From: Pterobdella sp. o SKG-2022
Lineage: Eukaryota; Annelida; Clitellata; Hirudinida; Piscicolidae
Length of the DNA: 64,000 nucleotides
Direction of reading: 5' to 3'
NCBI GenBank assembly: GCA_964035795.1
Contig: OZ038326.1
Span: 1,646,916 to 1,710,915, forward strand
The notes beneath the pieces are model-generated. The model had not been told where the DNA came from and made no database searches. It saw nothing but the letters and a program-made list of their open reading frames with translations. This document shows, in pieces, positions 51,787 through 63,833 of the stretch. The translations under genes and the position numbers were made by a program. Positions within the stretch are counted from its first letter, which is position 1. Each line of letters begins with the position of its first letter.

Positions 51787-53227
51787 TTATATATTTTAGC
51801 TAATAACCAGCTCTGTAAAAATTATCTTCTTTCTTAAAAGTTTGAGCGATATTAAATATATAAACATAAACAAACGATTTTATAAAATACACAGCTAGGT
51901 AATTAGGCTCAGTAATTATAAATATAACTGAACTGCGTTTAAAAATAGCCAACCCTAAAGCAAAAACTCTTACTAATGTTACTTAAAAACTTGCTCATTT
52001 TCTTAATTTATAAGAGTATTTTTTTACGTTTTCATGGTTAATATTTCGTTATTTAAAGATTTTAATTATATATCAACACTTTTAAATCAAAATAACATTT
52101 TATTTAAAAGTAAATACATATAATTTCATTTTAAAAAATTTATAATTAAAAGGAGATACATTTGAGATTCCAAAAAGTACGTTACAGGGATGCGAAGCCT
52201 TCAACCTAGAGACTGTCAAGTGTTTTTGGACTGTATATAGGATAAATAACCAAAAAATCAACTTAGATCTGTACTACCTAAAAACGTGAGCTCATCATTT
52301 TTTATATTCATGACACGTTATACAGCAGTACAACGTAAGTTATAAAATAGTATGTCCTATCAATTAGCATAATGAAATTTTTTCATTTTCAGGTTTTATA
52401 GCCCAAATCCTAGGTGAGCTTCGATATGATTTTTTCAAAAACCTTACTAAATTGAGTAATATTTACGAACACTACGAACTTACGAACTAGTTTATTAAGA
52501 TACGAAGCTTTTCATTATTAACATAACATTTTCAAATAGAGTTGAGCCTGTTATACTGATAATGAGCTTTGATATGATTTTAAATTTTATTTTTTTAAGA
52601 ATTGTCAACAAAAATATTGCGTAATTCATATATTTTATTGCCGAGACACCGTTTGAACAGTTAGCAAAAAATGAGATTTATATCTGTGTGTCATAGGTTA
52701 ATTAGCTTGAAACTCATAAACAGTTTACATTAATATCTTTACAATTTGAGTTGAAAAGTCTTAATGATAGTTTTATGTAGTTTTTTTAAATAGAATTATT
52801 AATTGTCACAAGAGTTTTGCCATATGATTGCAAAGAAATTCCAGTATTTTCAACGTTTTTATTAAAAAAAATCAAATTAGTCAAATAGCTTTCGATCAAA
52901 TCATACGAATCATATAAATCCCTAATACGTTAGATGTAAAAAAAACTTTGAAAGTCTTCATGATAATGATATTTTATGAGAAAGATTCACAATATTTAAA
53001 AAAAAATCTCTCTTTATATTGATTCAAATAATGTTTATAACCTATCTCCAAAACATGGCGGCCTTTTAACCAATGTTTTTTATAACACTTCAAACGCTCA
53101 TGATGCTTCAAAAAAACTGCAAAAATTTTTGTCTAGTTATCGAAAACGAGAAAATTTACGGCTTAGATATGGTTATTAGTTGGATAATACAGCAAATAAT
53201 AATTTTTATTTAAATATTTTACATAAT
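51787..53227. other. Intergenic, HDAC3 5' flank
   Basis: Upstream of the HDAC3 start codon; should include its promoter. AT-rich, no coding sequence recognised. Confidence 0.6.
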
Positions 53228-53978
53228 TGGTAGAGACAAAGAGCAACTAATTAACCTAGAAAGCAAACTGAAAGATGAGTTCTCGAACTGGAACCTCAAA
53301 GTCAATACTGACAAGACGGAACTCATCAAAATATCAAAATCAGATGAGGCCTGGAAAACGAGCAAAAAACTAGGCTCTTTCCTTGATGACAAAAAAGATA
53401 TTGAGAGGAGAAAACAACTTGCCCAAACTGCGATGAGTAAATTATGGAAAATATACATGAAAGGAAAAAGCTAAAAATAAGCAAAAAAGTGCGAGTGTAC
53501 AATTCCTATGTTAAACCAGTTCTCACCTACAACTCTTCAGCAGGGGCAGTCAACAAAAATATAGAAGCTAAGATTGACGCATTCCACCGCAAACAGCTTA
53601 AGAGAATGATCAGTATCTACTATCCCAATAGAATCAGCAACAATGAACTATACAAAAAAAACGAATAGCATACCCCTTTCAGTTGAAATTGTTGGTGCAA
53701 GATGGAGGATGTTGGGACATATCCTAAGAAGATCTGATACGCCAGCATTCCAGGCTATAAAGCAGTACTATGCCACATAAAATAAGAAAAAATACCTAGG
53801 CAGACCTTTAACCACCCTACCACAGACATTAAAAGAAGATGTCAAATTTATCCCAAAAATGAAACTCGAAAACTCAGAAGATTTCGAAACCATTTTTCTT
53901 CTTGCCCAACAGAAATTTTCTTGGAGAAGAATTGTGAAGAGAGTTACCCAAGAGAAACTCAGTCAACTATACGACTAG
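53228..53978 (+). mobile_element. 3' fragment of a second LINE family
   Basis: Remains of the C-terminal part of a reverse transcriptase ORF in three successive frames. First frame, 53228 to about 53470: WNLKVNTDKTELIKI. Second frame, to the stop at 53666: NSYVKPVLTYNSSAGA and KQLKRMI. Third frame, about 53675 to the stop at 53976-53978: RWRMLGHILRRSDTPAF and FSWRRIVKR, with an internal stop near 53777. The order and wording (KTE, Y-KP-L-Y, WR-LGH-LR) are those of the thumb and C-terminal region of non-LTR elements. It differs in sequence from the LINE at 23.5-26.3 kb. The catalytic core is absent; it is a dead 5'-truncated copy. Confidence 0.85.
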
Positions 53979-54811
53979 AGCAACTCGATGGGGATATTAT
54001 TATATTATTTGCATAATTGCACTCTTATGAACAAAAATTATCCACTTTGATAAATAATTATATGAAATTATTGGAACTATGTTTGTTCTTCTAATCACCC
54101 ATAATTCGATTGATCAAAAAATTATAAAAAAATAGGCTTTTTTTAGATACCAAGGTTTTAAGTCCGGTTTGATTTCCATTAAACTGAGAATGGCCAGGTT
54201 TGCTCCATTTACAAAATATTTCTTGAAATTTTATACACTTCTATTTTCCATTTCTTCCTTTTTAAAGCATTTTTTGTTCAACCAACTTCTGATACTATTA
54301 TTTTTTACTTATTCTTTGCTCCACCCTTCTTTTTTAAAACCATCAGTTTTGAAAGTAAATGCCTTTTTATTTATAAGTTCTTCTCATCCCTCCTCATTCT
54401 ATGATTGAACCATCATACACCGCTAGTTTTAGCTTATGTCTCTAACGTTTCTTCTAAACCTAACCTATCAATTAAACCTTATACAAGCCTTAGTTCTACA
54501 CACATACTCATTACAGCTCGAACTTAAACCTCTGGGACCCCTTCCTTATTGCCTATCCTATTATTTTGTTTGGTACCCTATCAAACTTCCAAGAAAAATT
54601 TTTCTATAAATACTAATTCAAGTTAAGGTATTTTTCGCTGAGCGTACCCACCGATCAACTATCATGTGGTAAGACCATTCACCTTGGATCTCTTGCCTAG
54701 ATAAAATACACAAAAAACTCATTAATGAAAATATTAATTAGAAATTAGTAGAAGTAACAATTAGACAACAAAGAATAGGTTAATTTAAGCATATTAAAAC
54801 CCCCAGTCTAG
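53979..54811. other. Intergenic, receptor 5' flank
   Basis: No recognised coding sequence. The promoter and the first (start-codon) exon of the downstream receptor gene probably lie here or slightly upstream; I could not place them. Confidence 0.45.
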
Positions 54812-57800
54812 GATATTTTTCAAGTCTTGCTTGTTTTCCTTATCATTATACAGTATTATAGAAATATAATTGCATTCTTCGTAGCTATGGGTGATGATTG
54901 GAGGAAATATAATTTCGACCATATATTTCGCGATGTTGAGAGCTTAGTTTGTGAATCGTCATCAGTTTATGTTATAATTATGTGTGTTTCTCATGATGCA
55001 ACCTCATTTGTTATGTTTCTATGTAATTAATCTCAAAAATCTTGTAGAGTTGGATTATTGAAAATAAGAAGTAATTTCTTGAAGATATGGAGCATACTTG
55101 CAATCAAATCTTCTAATACTTCCTTTCCTAGTTCGGTCTTGAAAGACGATTTTTTATCGTACACATAATGTGTTTTGTACAATCGAAGTCTGAGCCAGCA
55201 ATTAATTATTCAATTACTGAACATCAACAAATCAATTATTTTTTATCCTGCGAAGCTTTTCGTTACACAATATTGGGATATGAGTAGACAGCTTCTAACA
55301 GAATGACCTAAATAAAGACTTGTCGTTTATTAATTGAATTCTTATTTGATATAGATTCTTTCGGAAAATTTTACTAAATATCTCTAAAACTCTAAGTTAA
55401 TTATATAATTCAGCCAATAGTCATCACCCAAAAACTTCAAGCAATCTTTTTATTCATAAAAACACACAGATAAATTCAAATTTCGGTCCACATTCCATAA
55501 TAAATGCATTCGACAGAAAAAAGCCTGGAACGAAGTGTGAGAGAACTGAGGAAGATACAGACGGAAAGATGGAGTGGTGCACCCTGCACTATAGAAAGCA
55601 TCAAATCACACACACAGCACATCATTTCTACCTACGATCCTCCTCTCCCGAACTTCTCGGAGATTCTGATAGCTTCTATGTTGAACAGTTTTACGATATC
55701 GGTATGAGTTTTTGGATACAAATAAATCTGTTTTTATTGATGAATAAACTATGCATCTAAAAAAAGGGGAAAAAATTTTTCTTAATTAAAAAAAAATTAA
55801 AGTAAACTTTAAATTCTCAGAATAAATATAATCAAAAATAAATTAGCCGAACCAATAAAACAGTGAAAACAGGCCGAATAATATTCGACCGTGCCAACGT
55901 GACCACTCATTCAGCCTCGGTTCACTTCAGATCCCCCAACAAAAAAGACCACTTTTTCGAGCTGCAACTGTCTGGACCTAAGTACAACGTAGTTTATTAA
56001 CTTTAATTGAGTTAAATTATTTTTTTGTTTTTTTTTGATTCTTGTAATTACGTATCGTTCTGTGTCTGGAGAAAGATATTTCTTAGAATCGCTGACCGCT
56101 ACATGCAATATCAGTGAAGATTCAACGAGCAAGGGTTCGATTCCTGGTTTAGCCGATACTTAAAAATCACCATAAGGTTATTAATTTAGTTCTTAACAAG
56201 CGTTCCCAATTATAACTGACCATGCGTGAGTTTTTCTTCATTCGTTAATTATTAAAAATGTTTTTCGCGGAGTTAATTTTTTCAAGGAATTCTGAGCTTG
56301 TCACACTAAATACCCGTAATACTCATGACTCAGTGTGTGATTATAAGATAATTTTAAACTTTAACATTGTTTGGGAAGCAATAATTAGTTAGTCCTATAA
56401 TGAGAAAATGTCTTGGTACTTATATTTAGACAACGAGTGGTTTTTGGTTTTTCTAATTTGAAGTTTTTTATTTTTGATTATTTTAATTAGTTCCTTATTG
56501 TGTCTGTCAATTGCTTAATGTGACAAAAACCACACAACGTATCTCAACTTTAAATATTCTTCGACAGCACACGTTCTTTTCCAATCAAACTGGTATGGAG
56601 GTTGGGGGACTCAGACCAAACACTCTGTACCAGGGCCGTATTCGATGTGTCATATACCTTAACAACAAAATCAAGGGTTCTTGGTCGGATTGGTATTCTT
56701 TCTACTTCAAAACCAAACAAGATGGTGAATAATTGTTGTTATTTTTAGAATTGTTGGCATTTAAGGCATAGGTCAACACATGGTGCAGGTTTTTTGCGGG
56801 AAGCTTTACGCTTTTTGCTAATATACGTCATAAAAAGTATAAATCAAAATAACGTCAAAGTTAAATTTTTTTCATATTTTTTTACCATAAAGGATTACAA
56901 CATCCATCATTGAATTCTCCAGTTCCCAGCGCTGCCCCGACTTTTCCCAAGGGAGCTTTCAATGAAATTCAACCAAACCTTTATAAACTATTTATGGAGG
57001 TTTTTTTTAGCTAAATATGAAAATACTTTTTAAAAGTACTTTTCTATCCTAGAAAGTATCTGAGAATCTAAAAAATGGTGAAATTTTGAAAAGTAGAATC
57101 CGAGTCTTACAGGCTTGCCACAAGGTTCCTAAATCCTTCTTGAAGTTTGTTTGACATTCTTTTGAACAAAATTATACAGTTTCAAAATACCTTAGCTTTT
57201 CACAATTTGAAGTACTATTTAAGTCTCATACCATTGTGTTTTATCATATTAACAGATTGGTGGATACAAATGGTTTGAACGAAAAAGATTTCCTTGATTT
57301 GAAATCAAGCAATGGCACGTATATGTCTGATGATAAGATATCTATGCCTGTTTTCACAGAAACCCTGAAAGAGTTTAATTATGAAGTTGAAGAGGTTGAC
57401 GTGGAAATAGATAGGAAATGTTATGGTTTAGTGTTTGCTGATATTGCTACATCCCTTGGTTACAACTACTCCCTCAAACTCAAACCTCTTCTAATATCTC
57501 CAAACAGTCTAAGTATGTTTGAATCTTATTTCCATAATACAAACAAAATCTATAATTCACTAGAAATTTTTGCACAAATTTGAAACAAAGATTTAAAATC
57601 TTTAAAACATCTAGCCCTACAGAAATTAGGCGTAGAAAGGATAAATTCAACAGTAAACTCAAACGGAACCTTCAGTTTTGTTTGGAAAAGTGTTGACCAT
57701 GCAGCTTCTTATGTGTTTTTCTATTGGCTGCATGCTTCAAACCAGGTTTTGTTTAAATAATTTTATTACCATTTGAATTTAATCAGTCTCATTCTAGAAA

Positions 57801-59840
57801 TACTTTTATTCAAAAGTGTATGCAAAGCATTATATAGTTGCAAAAGTTTATTCATATCTATTATAATCTGAGAATTGAAATACTCGACAGTCGTCAAATT
57901 TTTCAAAAGTTGAGACTAATAATACTTCAATTGTTCTCTACCTGGCCAATGTCCCAGAAAAAATCTGGAAATTTGCTATCTCAACGCTCTTCAAAAACGG
58001 TTTGTTTGCAAATAATTGAGCTTTACGATGAAAAAATAGACAACATAAAGTAAACAACATTATTTAAGTTTCTTTCACAAAACCATGCTTGAGGAATAAA
58101 TTAATTGTGCAATCTTTGTGATGAAAAATCATCATTTAAGCATTTCTATCAACCAAGTTTAAAAAATAAATTGATGGTGTGGTATTCCTCATGGGAGCAG
58201 GAGAGAGCCCCTTGATGAGCAGTGGTATGAAAAAGGTTCTTTGTGTCTACAACACAAGCAAATGTAATGTCTTTTTTGTGAGATACTATATTATAAGATT
58301 TTATAGAAATTATTAATAGCTTAACAGATGAAAATTTCATCCATCTAGAAAAATTTATCCGTGAAATTATTTTGAAAATGGTTTTCAAATAATAAATTAA
58401 AAATTTTATTCAAACGGCAGTTGAACGAGTTCGAGTAATTGTATTAAATATGGGTGTTTTCCCCCGGTGTAGACAACGTTTTTTAAGGCTTTTTGGTCTT
58501 AAGGATTAATTGGTTTAGCATTAAACTAATTATCTTTAGTTATCTGTTCTAATCCCTTGCCGTACTAACATTACCTCAGTGTTACACAGTGTACATAAAA
58601 ATTCTATATTTAATGATTATAAACATTTTTTCTCTCAATTCTTAACCTGGCACAGATCTTGATGCCCAGAAATACAACCTGCATTATGAAATCAATGGCA
58701 ACTCAGTATCCCTAAAGTGGCCATCTTTGGACTGTTCTTCTTCATACCCTCCGTTCTTTTCATATTATCTAGTCACCTATGCTCTAGCCAACAAGTCAAA
58801 TGGTGCAGTTATGTTGAATTATGTAGTAGTAAAGTTTAAGCTTATCAGTAAAGAGGACGCCTTCTTTAAACCAATGTTTTCAGTATAACTAAACTTTTAT
58901 AACACACTGTTTCCTTATAGGATAATTATAATACACAGCACTTTTATCTTCAAAAATCTTAATCTTAATAATCCGGTGACCAAAAAACTTTTACAGAGGT
59001 GGAAGAAAAAGTAGTATCGAGACAGAATTCAAAATCAAAAATTGAGAACCTTTCTTACGGAGTTGTTTATATATATAAACTTTATGCAGTACGAGCCGAG
59101 TCTAGTCATTTATTACACCTAATTAGTGTTCCTATTCCGGAAGGTCCTAACCATTGGACTCGTGAGTGTTTCCATAGTATTAAACTGTATTTCATTGAAG
59201 TTATCATGAAAAAATGATGAATTTTTTAGTGATTATTTTAGCTATTAATTTTATGTTATATTGTTTAGGGTTCAGTTGGTACATCATAGTTTAGACTCAT
59301 GTTCTCTATATGATATCTTTTATCAACCATAGACTTCAACCAAATGATAGAAACTAGTTGTTTTCACGTATCATAACTTCTAAAATACAAACAATTGCCT
59401 ATATAATCATTTATCAAAATGTAAACCAATTAATTGAAAATCTTCACAGTGGTGGCTTGCATTCTGTTATCTACCATCATTTTTCTAGCTCTTCTTGCTA
59501 CTTTCATCATCTGGATCAAAAACTCAAAAAAAACAATCACAGTGCAAACTTTGCCGGTGGAAGTTACAGTGAGTTTAGATTTGAAGTTTTACTGCATAAA
59601 AAAATAAATGTATACAACATTTAAATTGTATTATTATAAAAATATATACTTTCTGCAGCATTCATTTGAATGATCGCAAAAACGTGCAGATGAAGTATTA
59701 AAACAATGAAAAATTAAATAAAAACCATGAGAACCCAGTTGAAAATGAAACCAATTGATAAATCAATATTACACACACAGACTGCAGAAAAAGATGCGTC
59801 AGGATACATTCAGATCTACAGCCCAATGAAACTTACCTAG
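54812..59840 (+). CDS. Class I cytokine receptor-like type I membrane protein (gp130/Domeless-like), N-terminus incomplete
   Basis: Exons: about 54812-55009 (5' edge uncertain), 55470-55701, 55873-55988, 56568-56724, 56893-56999, 57224-57512, 57615-57745, 57891-57999, 58656-58802, 58997-59161, 59450-59568, 59781-59840; every join is in phase, giving about 600 aa. Domain 1: cysteine pattern LVCESS...IIMC, then GTKCER...MEWCTLHY, as in the first half of a cytokine-binding module. Domain 2: LRPNTLYQGRIRC and GSWSDW, compare gp130 RIRC and YWSDW. Then three fibronectin-III-like domains (with FSFVWKSV, VPEKIWKFAIST, VSLKWPSL). One membrane span follows (LVACILLSTIIFLALLATFI), then a tail of about 35 aa with GYIQIYSPMKLT. 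No clear box 1 is seen. A hydrophobic stretch before domain 1 (VLLVFLIII) could be the signal peptide, but its start codon is not found. Ligand unknown. Cytokine-receptor membership is inferred from architecture. Confidence 0.78.
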
Positions 59841-60247
59841 TCCAAATTACCTCTTGATGCTAATTATTTGAAAATATATGTCTGTTTGATTTGTTGCAAT
59901 TGACAATTTACTGTATTTATCAGTTTCTCTGTTATAAGTTCTCTTGATGTGGTAGGGATGAATAAGAAAATGTGTTGTAAGGATATCTAATGACAGTTTT
60001 TTGAATTCTTATTTCTGCCTTCCATCAATTACTTTTGAAGACTGTTTACTTAACTGCATGTAAAAAATTTTTGAATAGAAATTTTCCTTTTTTAGCGATT
60101 TTGAAGAAATTTTGAAAACTAATAATATTTTCAACTTGAAATGTATTTGCTTTGTGCATTAAGAGAAAAACAACTCATTAATTAAAGAATTGAACAATTT
60201 TGTAAATTTCTTTCTATAAACTTTTTCTTATCTTTTGATGAATGCAG

Positions 60248-60347
60248 TGCTAAGGATTTCAAGCTTACCCGTGGGATTAACATGCGTGGTTCTTGGTCAT
60301 ACCCTGTTTTAGGTCAAGCTGATGAATTTTTCCAGAAACAAGAATAA
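60248..60347 (+). CDS. Possible alternative last exon of the receptor
   Basis: A strong acceptor (long pyrimidine tract, then TGAATGCAG) opens a 33-codon frame ending in TAA, with FKLTRGINMRGSWSYPVLG. Overhang of one base requires a donor in phase 2. In the preceding exon two GT sites fit: one overlapping the TAG stop (59840-59841) and one at GATGC|GTCAGG. Both are weak donors, so this is offered as a possible alternative tail only. Confidence 0.35.
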
Positions 60348-60870
60348 AAAGGAGAAAAAAACTAAGTCCATGAAGATTTTATAAATCTACTGGGATGTTT
60401 ATTGGAAGTGTTTTCAAACTTAAATGTTTATTTTCGTAATGATAAATATATCTATTTAGTTTGATTGGCCTCTTTATAAGCCTAGTATTGGTGGCTGGTT
60501 TACCTTTTAAATTTCGTTTTTTAGATGTTTATTTTCTTTGGTTTGTTGATTTTGATTTGAAAGCAACAATATTGGAATTATTTTTAGATTGAAAAACCGA
60601 AATAAGCATTAAAAGTTCAAAAGATCCATTTGAATAAAAATTATAAAAACTCCTTTAGTCCAGCTGTTGAAAAAAAGTTTGGCCCGTAACAGTATTTATT
60701 CATTAAACCTAGTTATCTTTTTGAGCTATCCTATATATTTTTCTATCATAACGAGAGTTTAACAGCACATTATAATGAGTGTTTTTCAAACGCTATTTCA
60801 CCTTTATTCATCACCACTCTTATTAACTTACATATTCATCAGTTGAACTCAAAACTTAATACTCCAACAG
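60348..60870. other. Spacer receptor-lectin
   Basis: AT-rich; should include the lectin promoter. No coding sequence recognised. Confidence 0.5.
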
Positions 60871-61571
60871 ATGATTTACAACTCAACGTTAATGCTGTCG
60901 TTCTTGTCTTTCTTCTCTGCAGTCTTTACGTGTAATAATAAACATGATAACGTTTGATGAACCTAGATATAAATATATTTTCAATCAAGTTTCAAGGTAG
61001 TTTTCCATTAAAATGTATTTTAAATTTTGCAGTGGAATGCTCCAAAGGTTTTTTTCTATACTCAAACAAGTGCCTTCAAGCTGTAAGTGATAGGAAAAGT
61101 TGGAACGAAGCCAGAATGAATTGCAAAAAATTGGGAGGACGTTTGGCTGTGATCAGGACGCAAGTCGATCAAAACGCCGTTAATGATGTGGATTTTGGTA
61201 GTAAATTTTTGCATGTTTTAAAAAAAATTTCAGTATTAAATTTTGTTTAAAATGAAGCTATAGATATTCGAATTTTGAAAATTAACCTAAAAAATGAAAA
61301 TATTTAACTATATTTAATTCCATTTTAAGATTATTGCGGCTCAGGTGATAGTAACAACATTTGGATTGGTGGACTAAGAAAGGATAAAGATATTTTATGG
61401 CTGATCATTGGACCATATACTTCTTTCAATTTCACCAACTGGAATGACGGCAAACCAGATGGCGATGATACAAGAATACTTTGTATGCAGGTTTCTAGAA
61501 ACAAGAAGTGGTTGGATTCTGAATGCTATGTCGAAAGTTGTAGTCTGTGTGAAGCTGACCCAATTGTTTAA
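60871..61571 (+). CDS. Secreted single-domain C-type lectin-like protein
   Basis: Exons 60871-60931, 61033-61197 and 61330-61571 join in phase to 155 aa. Residues 1-20 form a signal peptide (MIYNSTLMLSFLSFFSAVFT). The rest is one C-type lectin-like domain of the long form: N-terminal cysteine pair (ECSKGFFLYSNKC), helix SWNEARMNCKKLGGRLAVI, the WIGG strand, and final cysteines in LDSECYVESCSLCE. The sugar-specificity tripeptide position reads KPD (in DGKPDG) where EPN or QPD is usual, and the usual WND reads WLD. The ordinary Ca2+-dependent mannose or galactose site therefore looks incomplete; one aspartate cluster (DGDD) remains. It may bind a non-sugar ligand or an altered sugar. It follows the receptor gene by 1.0 kb on the same strand; both look like cell-surface or immune-type products. 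Confidence 0.87.
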
Positions 61572-62071
61572 GATTTTGAACATTGTATTTGTTCAGAATT
61601 TTACGCTTTAACTTAACATAAATGCAGATTTTTCTTTGAAAGCTATGAAATAAAAAGTTTATTTTTGAAAACTAAAATTTAATTTGTTTTCATTATTCAC
61701 ATACTTGCCTGCCGGTTTTAATTATATAAAATATGAAAATTTGCTTAAAATTTTATAATTGGACGGCAACATAAAATTAAATTAAAATTACAATAATAAC
61801 GTTAAACTTTCAATAATAAAATTCAAAGTTATTATCTATAATATTTGATAAATGAAATATTTTTTTGCATTAGTGAAATATTTTTGAGGTACTTCTAAGA
61901 ATTGATGTTTTTTCAAAGCTTCCTTCTTAAAAGTAAATTACGAGAATAATTTTTCTCTTTAATTTACGCAAAGTATTGCAGTTATTGATATGTTTTAACG
62001 ATATTTTTCTATTAAATAGTTTAAAAGTAGATATTATTTAATTATACTTTTGTCGACATTTGTAGGATAAG
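61572..62071. other. Spacer lectin-LSM12
   Basis: 500 nt, AT-rich; the lectin 3' end (an AATAAA-like sequence follows at about 61649) and LSM12 promoter are expected here. No coding sequence seen. Confidence 0.5.
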
Positions 62072-63833
62072 ATGGCTACATCGGATGCCTCTAATAAAAT
62101 TCCCATAGACACAAGTAAAGAAAGTCCAAAAACTGCTTTGAAATTTGGTTCAATAATAAGGTGCACTGATGTGCTTGGTAAAGTTTATGAAGGAGAAGTA
62201 CTTGCTTTTGATCCAACAGCTAACTTTGTCATTCTAAGTTAGTTTATATTCATTTATTTAGAATCTATATTGATGATTTATTTCAAAAATTAACACTGTT
62301 CTTCATTTAATAATCACAAACCATACAGAGTTACAAGCTACCGATAACAAAAAACATCTTTCCAACATCGTTATAGTGAACCTTCGCCACAAAGATAATG
62401 TGGTTCTCATAAGAGAGCCTACCAAACAAATTTTAAATGAAAAACAACTACCAACTTTGGATAAAGAAAAAGTGATCAATTTTGAATTTTATGTGGCCTT
62501 GAATGCAAATAAAATCAACATTGAAAAATTAAACTTTTCAGTTGAACAATCTCAGAAACGAAAATATTCGAAAAAAAATGAGAAAAGTAGAGTTGATCAG
62601 GAAAGGTTCATCTGCTGTAGCTCAAGATCTCATAAATACACTTAACAAAAAATTGTTATTAAATTTTATTTTTAAATAATAATAATAATAATAAATATCT
62701 ATAAAGATTTTTTTTGTATAAAAATAAATATTTAAAAAAGTTCTTATAGTTATATTGATTATCAAAAATGCACCCTCTTTTAAATGATATGGCTAGATAT
62801 TATATAGCTTTTTTGAAGAATTAATTTACCATTAAATTTAATAAGTGTACTATTATCTTATCTTAGCAACATAAAATACAGAATAATTCTTACATAACAA
62901 ACACTAAGTACCAAATCATTTGACCAGTATGCATGAAGTGGTTTGGAAAGAGGAAAACATTGTCATCATGAACAAAGTCTCCATTTGTCCTCCATATCAG
63001 GCATTTTTACTATTAATTTTACTTTTAAAATACCTGAAATTAAAAGTGTTTTACTTTTAACATTCTATAACAGTTCATATATAAAAAATTCTACAATCTT
63101 TTTCAATCCCAATTAAGTTTCAAATTTTATTATCCCCATGAACCTTATTTATTTTGTTTTATCATCAGTTATTGCTTTTTTCACCAACCTAATCTTAAAT
63201 TTCTTTGATACTATTGTAATGACAGAAAATTCTTGTACATCACCCATTTTGCGTGTCCAGATTCAGCATGCATGTGAAATTTCATCTGATAAGATGCCCC
63301 TTTTTCGAAATTTCTTAAATAGTTTTGATTCATGCTCTAGAGATTGTTTTTAGAATATGAATAATATATATTTTTAGGCTGATAACTGCTCTGAAATCGA
63401 AGAAGACCAAAGCTTCCTTACTTTAATCACAAAAATGGTGAGTGGCCACTTGAGCCCATTTGACGTTTATCATTGTGAATGCTATTGATGTCTTCCATAA
63501 TCATATTTATATTATATCCTTTTTACTAAAATTATTGTTACTGTTATATTTTTTGAATTGTAACATTTCTATTATTAATTTTTTTTTATAATGCTATTAT
63601 TATTTGTAATATTAAAATTTCGCCAATAATATTATTTCTGGTATTCATAATTTTAGCATTTTTAGTAGTAATTTTCAAATAATACAGTAAATCTTGTCAT
63701 AATTTCAAATCATCATAATTAGTGTTGATATTATAATACATCAGTCTTATTATTCTTACAATCCTTCTCCCTCACTATCAAGGTGACAAAGTTCCATAAT
63801 GAAAAAGCACTAAGCAATACCAAGGTTGCATAG
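62072..63833 (+). CDS. LSM12: LSM12 homologue
   Basis: Sm-like RNA-associated protein with an N-terminal LSm fold and a C-terminal anticodon-binding-like (AD) domain; human LSM12 acts with ataxin-2 and is needed for NAADP calcium signalling. Exons: 62072-62237, 62329-62471, 62542-62654, 62928-63000, 63378-63437, 63783-63833; 201 aa (human 195). LSm part: FGSIIRCTDVLGKVYEGEV, LAFDPTANFVILK, IVIVNLRHKD. AD part: SSAVAQDLINTLNKK, VVWKEENIVIMNKVSICPPYQ-ADNCSE, FLTLITKMVTKFHNEK. The 70-nt intron 62472-62541 has no in-frame stop, so reading straight through gives a false C-terminus; only splicing restores the AD sequence. The intron after PPYQ starts with GC, not GT (CAG|GCATTT). Reading on to the next GT would insert about 15 hydrophobic residues that human LSM12 lacks. 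Confidence 0.92.

Noticed and set aside
54169..54408. Hydrophobic 79-codon plus-strand frame as signal-peptide exon of the receptor
   Set aside because: No suitable donor in the needed phase and no leader-like organisation; composition is that of T-rich DNA.
53979..54811. Searching for the missing first exon of the receptor
   Set aside because: Several ATG codons exist, but none combines a leader peptide with a convincing donor, so none is reported.
56120..56160. GGTTCGATTCC resembling a tRNA T-loop
   Set aside because: No matching 5' acceptor strand, D-arm or anticodon arm could be found upstream, and the T-stem is imperfect. It lies in a receptor intron and is probably chance.
56497..56567. 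Extending receptor exon 56568-56724 upstream (CQLLNVTKTTQ)
   Set aside because: The frame is open, but no acceptor there fits the phase-0 end of the previous exon, while CGACAG|CAC does.
62542..62643. Straight-through LSM12 C-terminus ending SHKYT
   Set aside because: It has no family similarity, whereas splicing out 62472-62541 restores the conserved AD-domain sequence in another frame.
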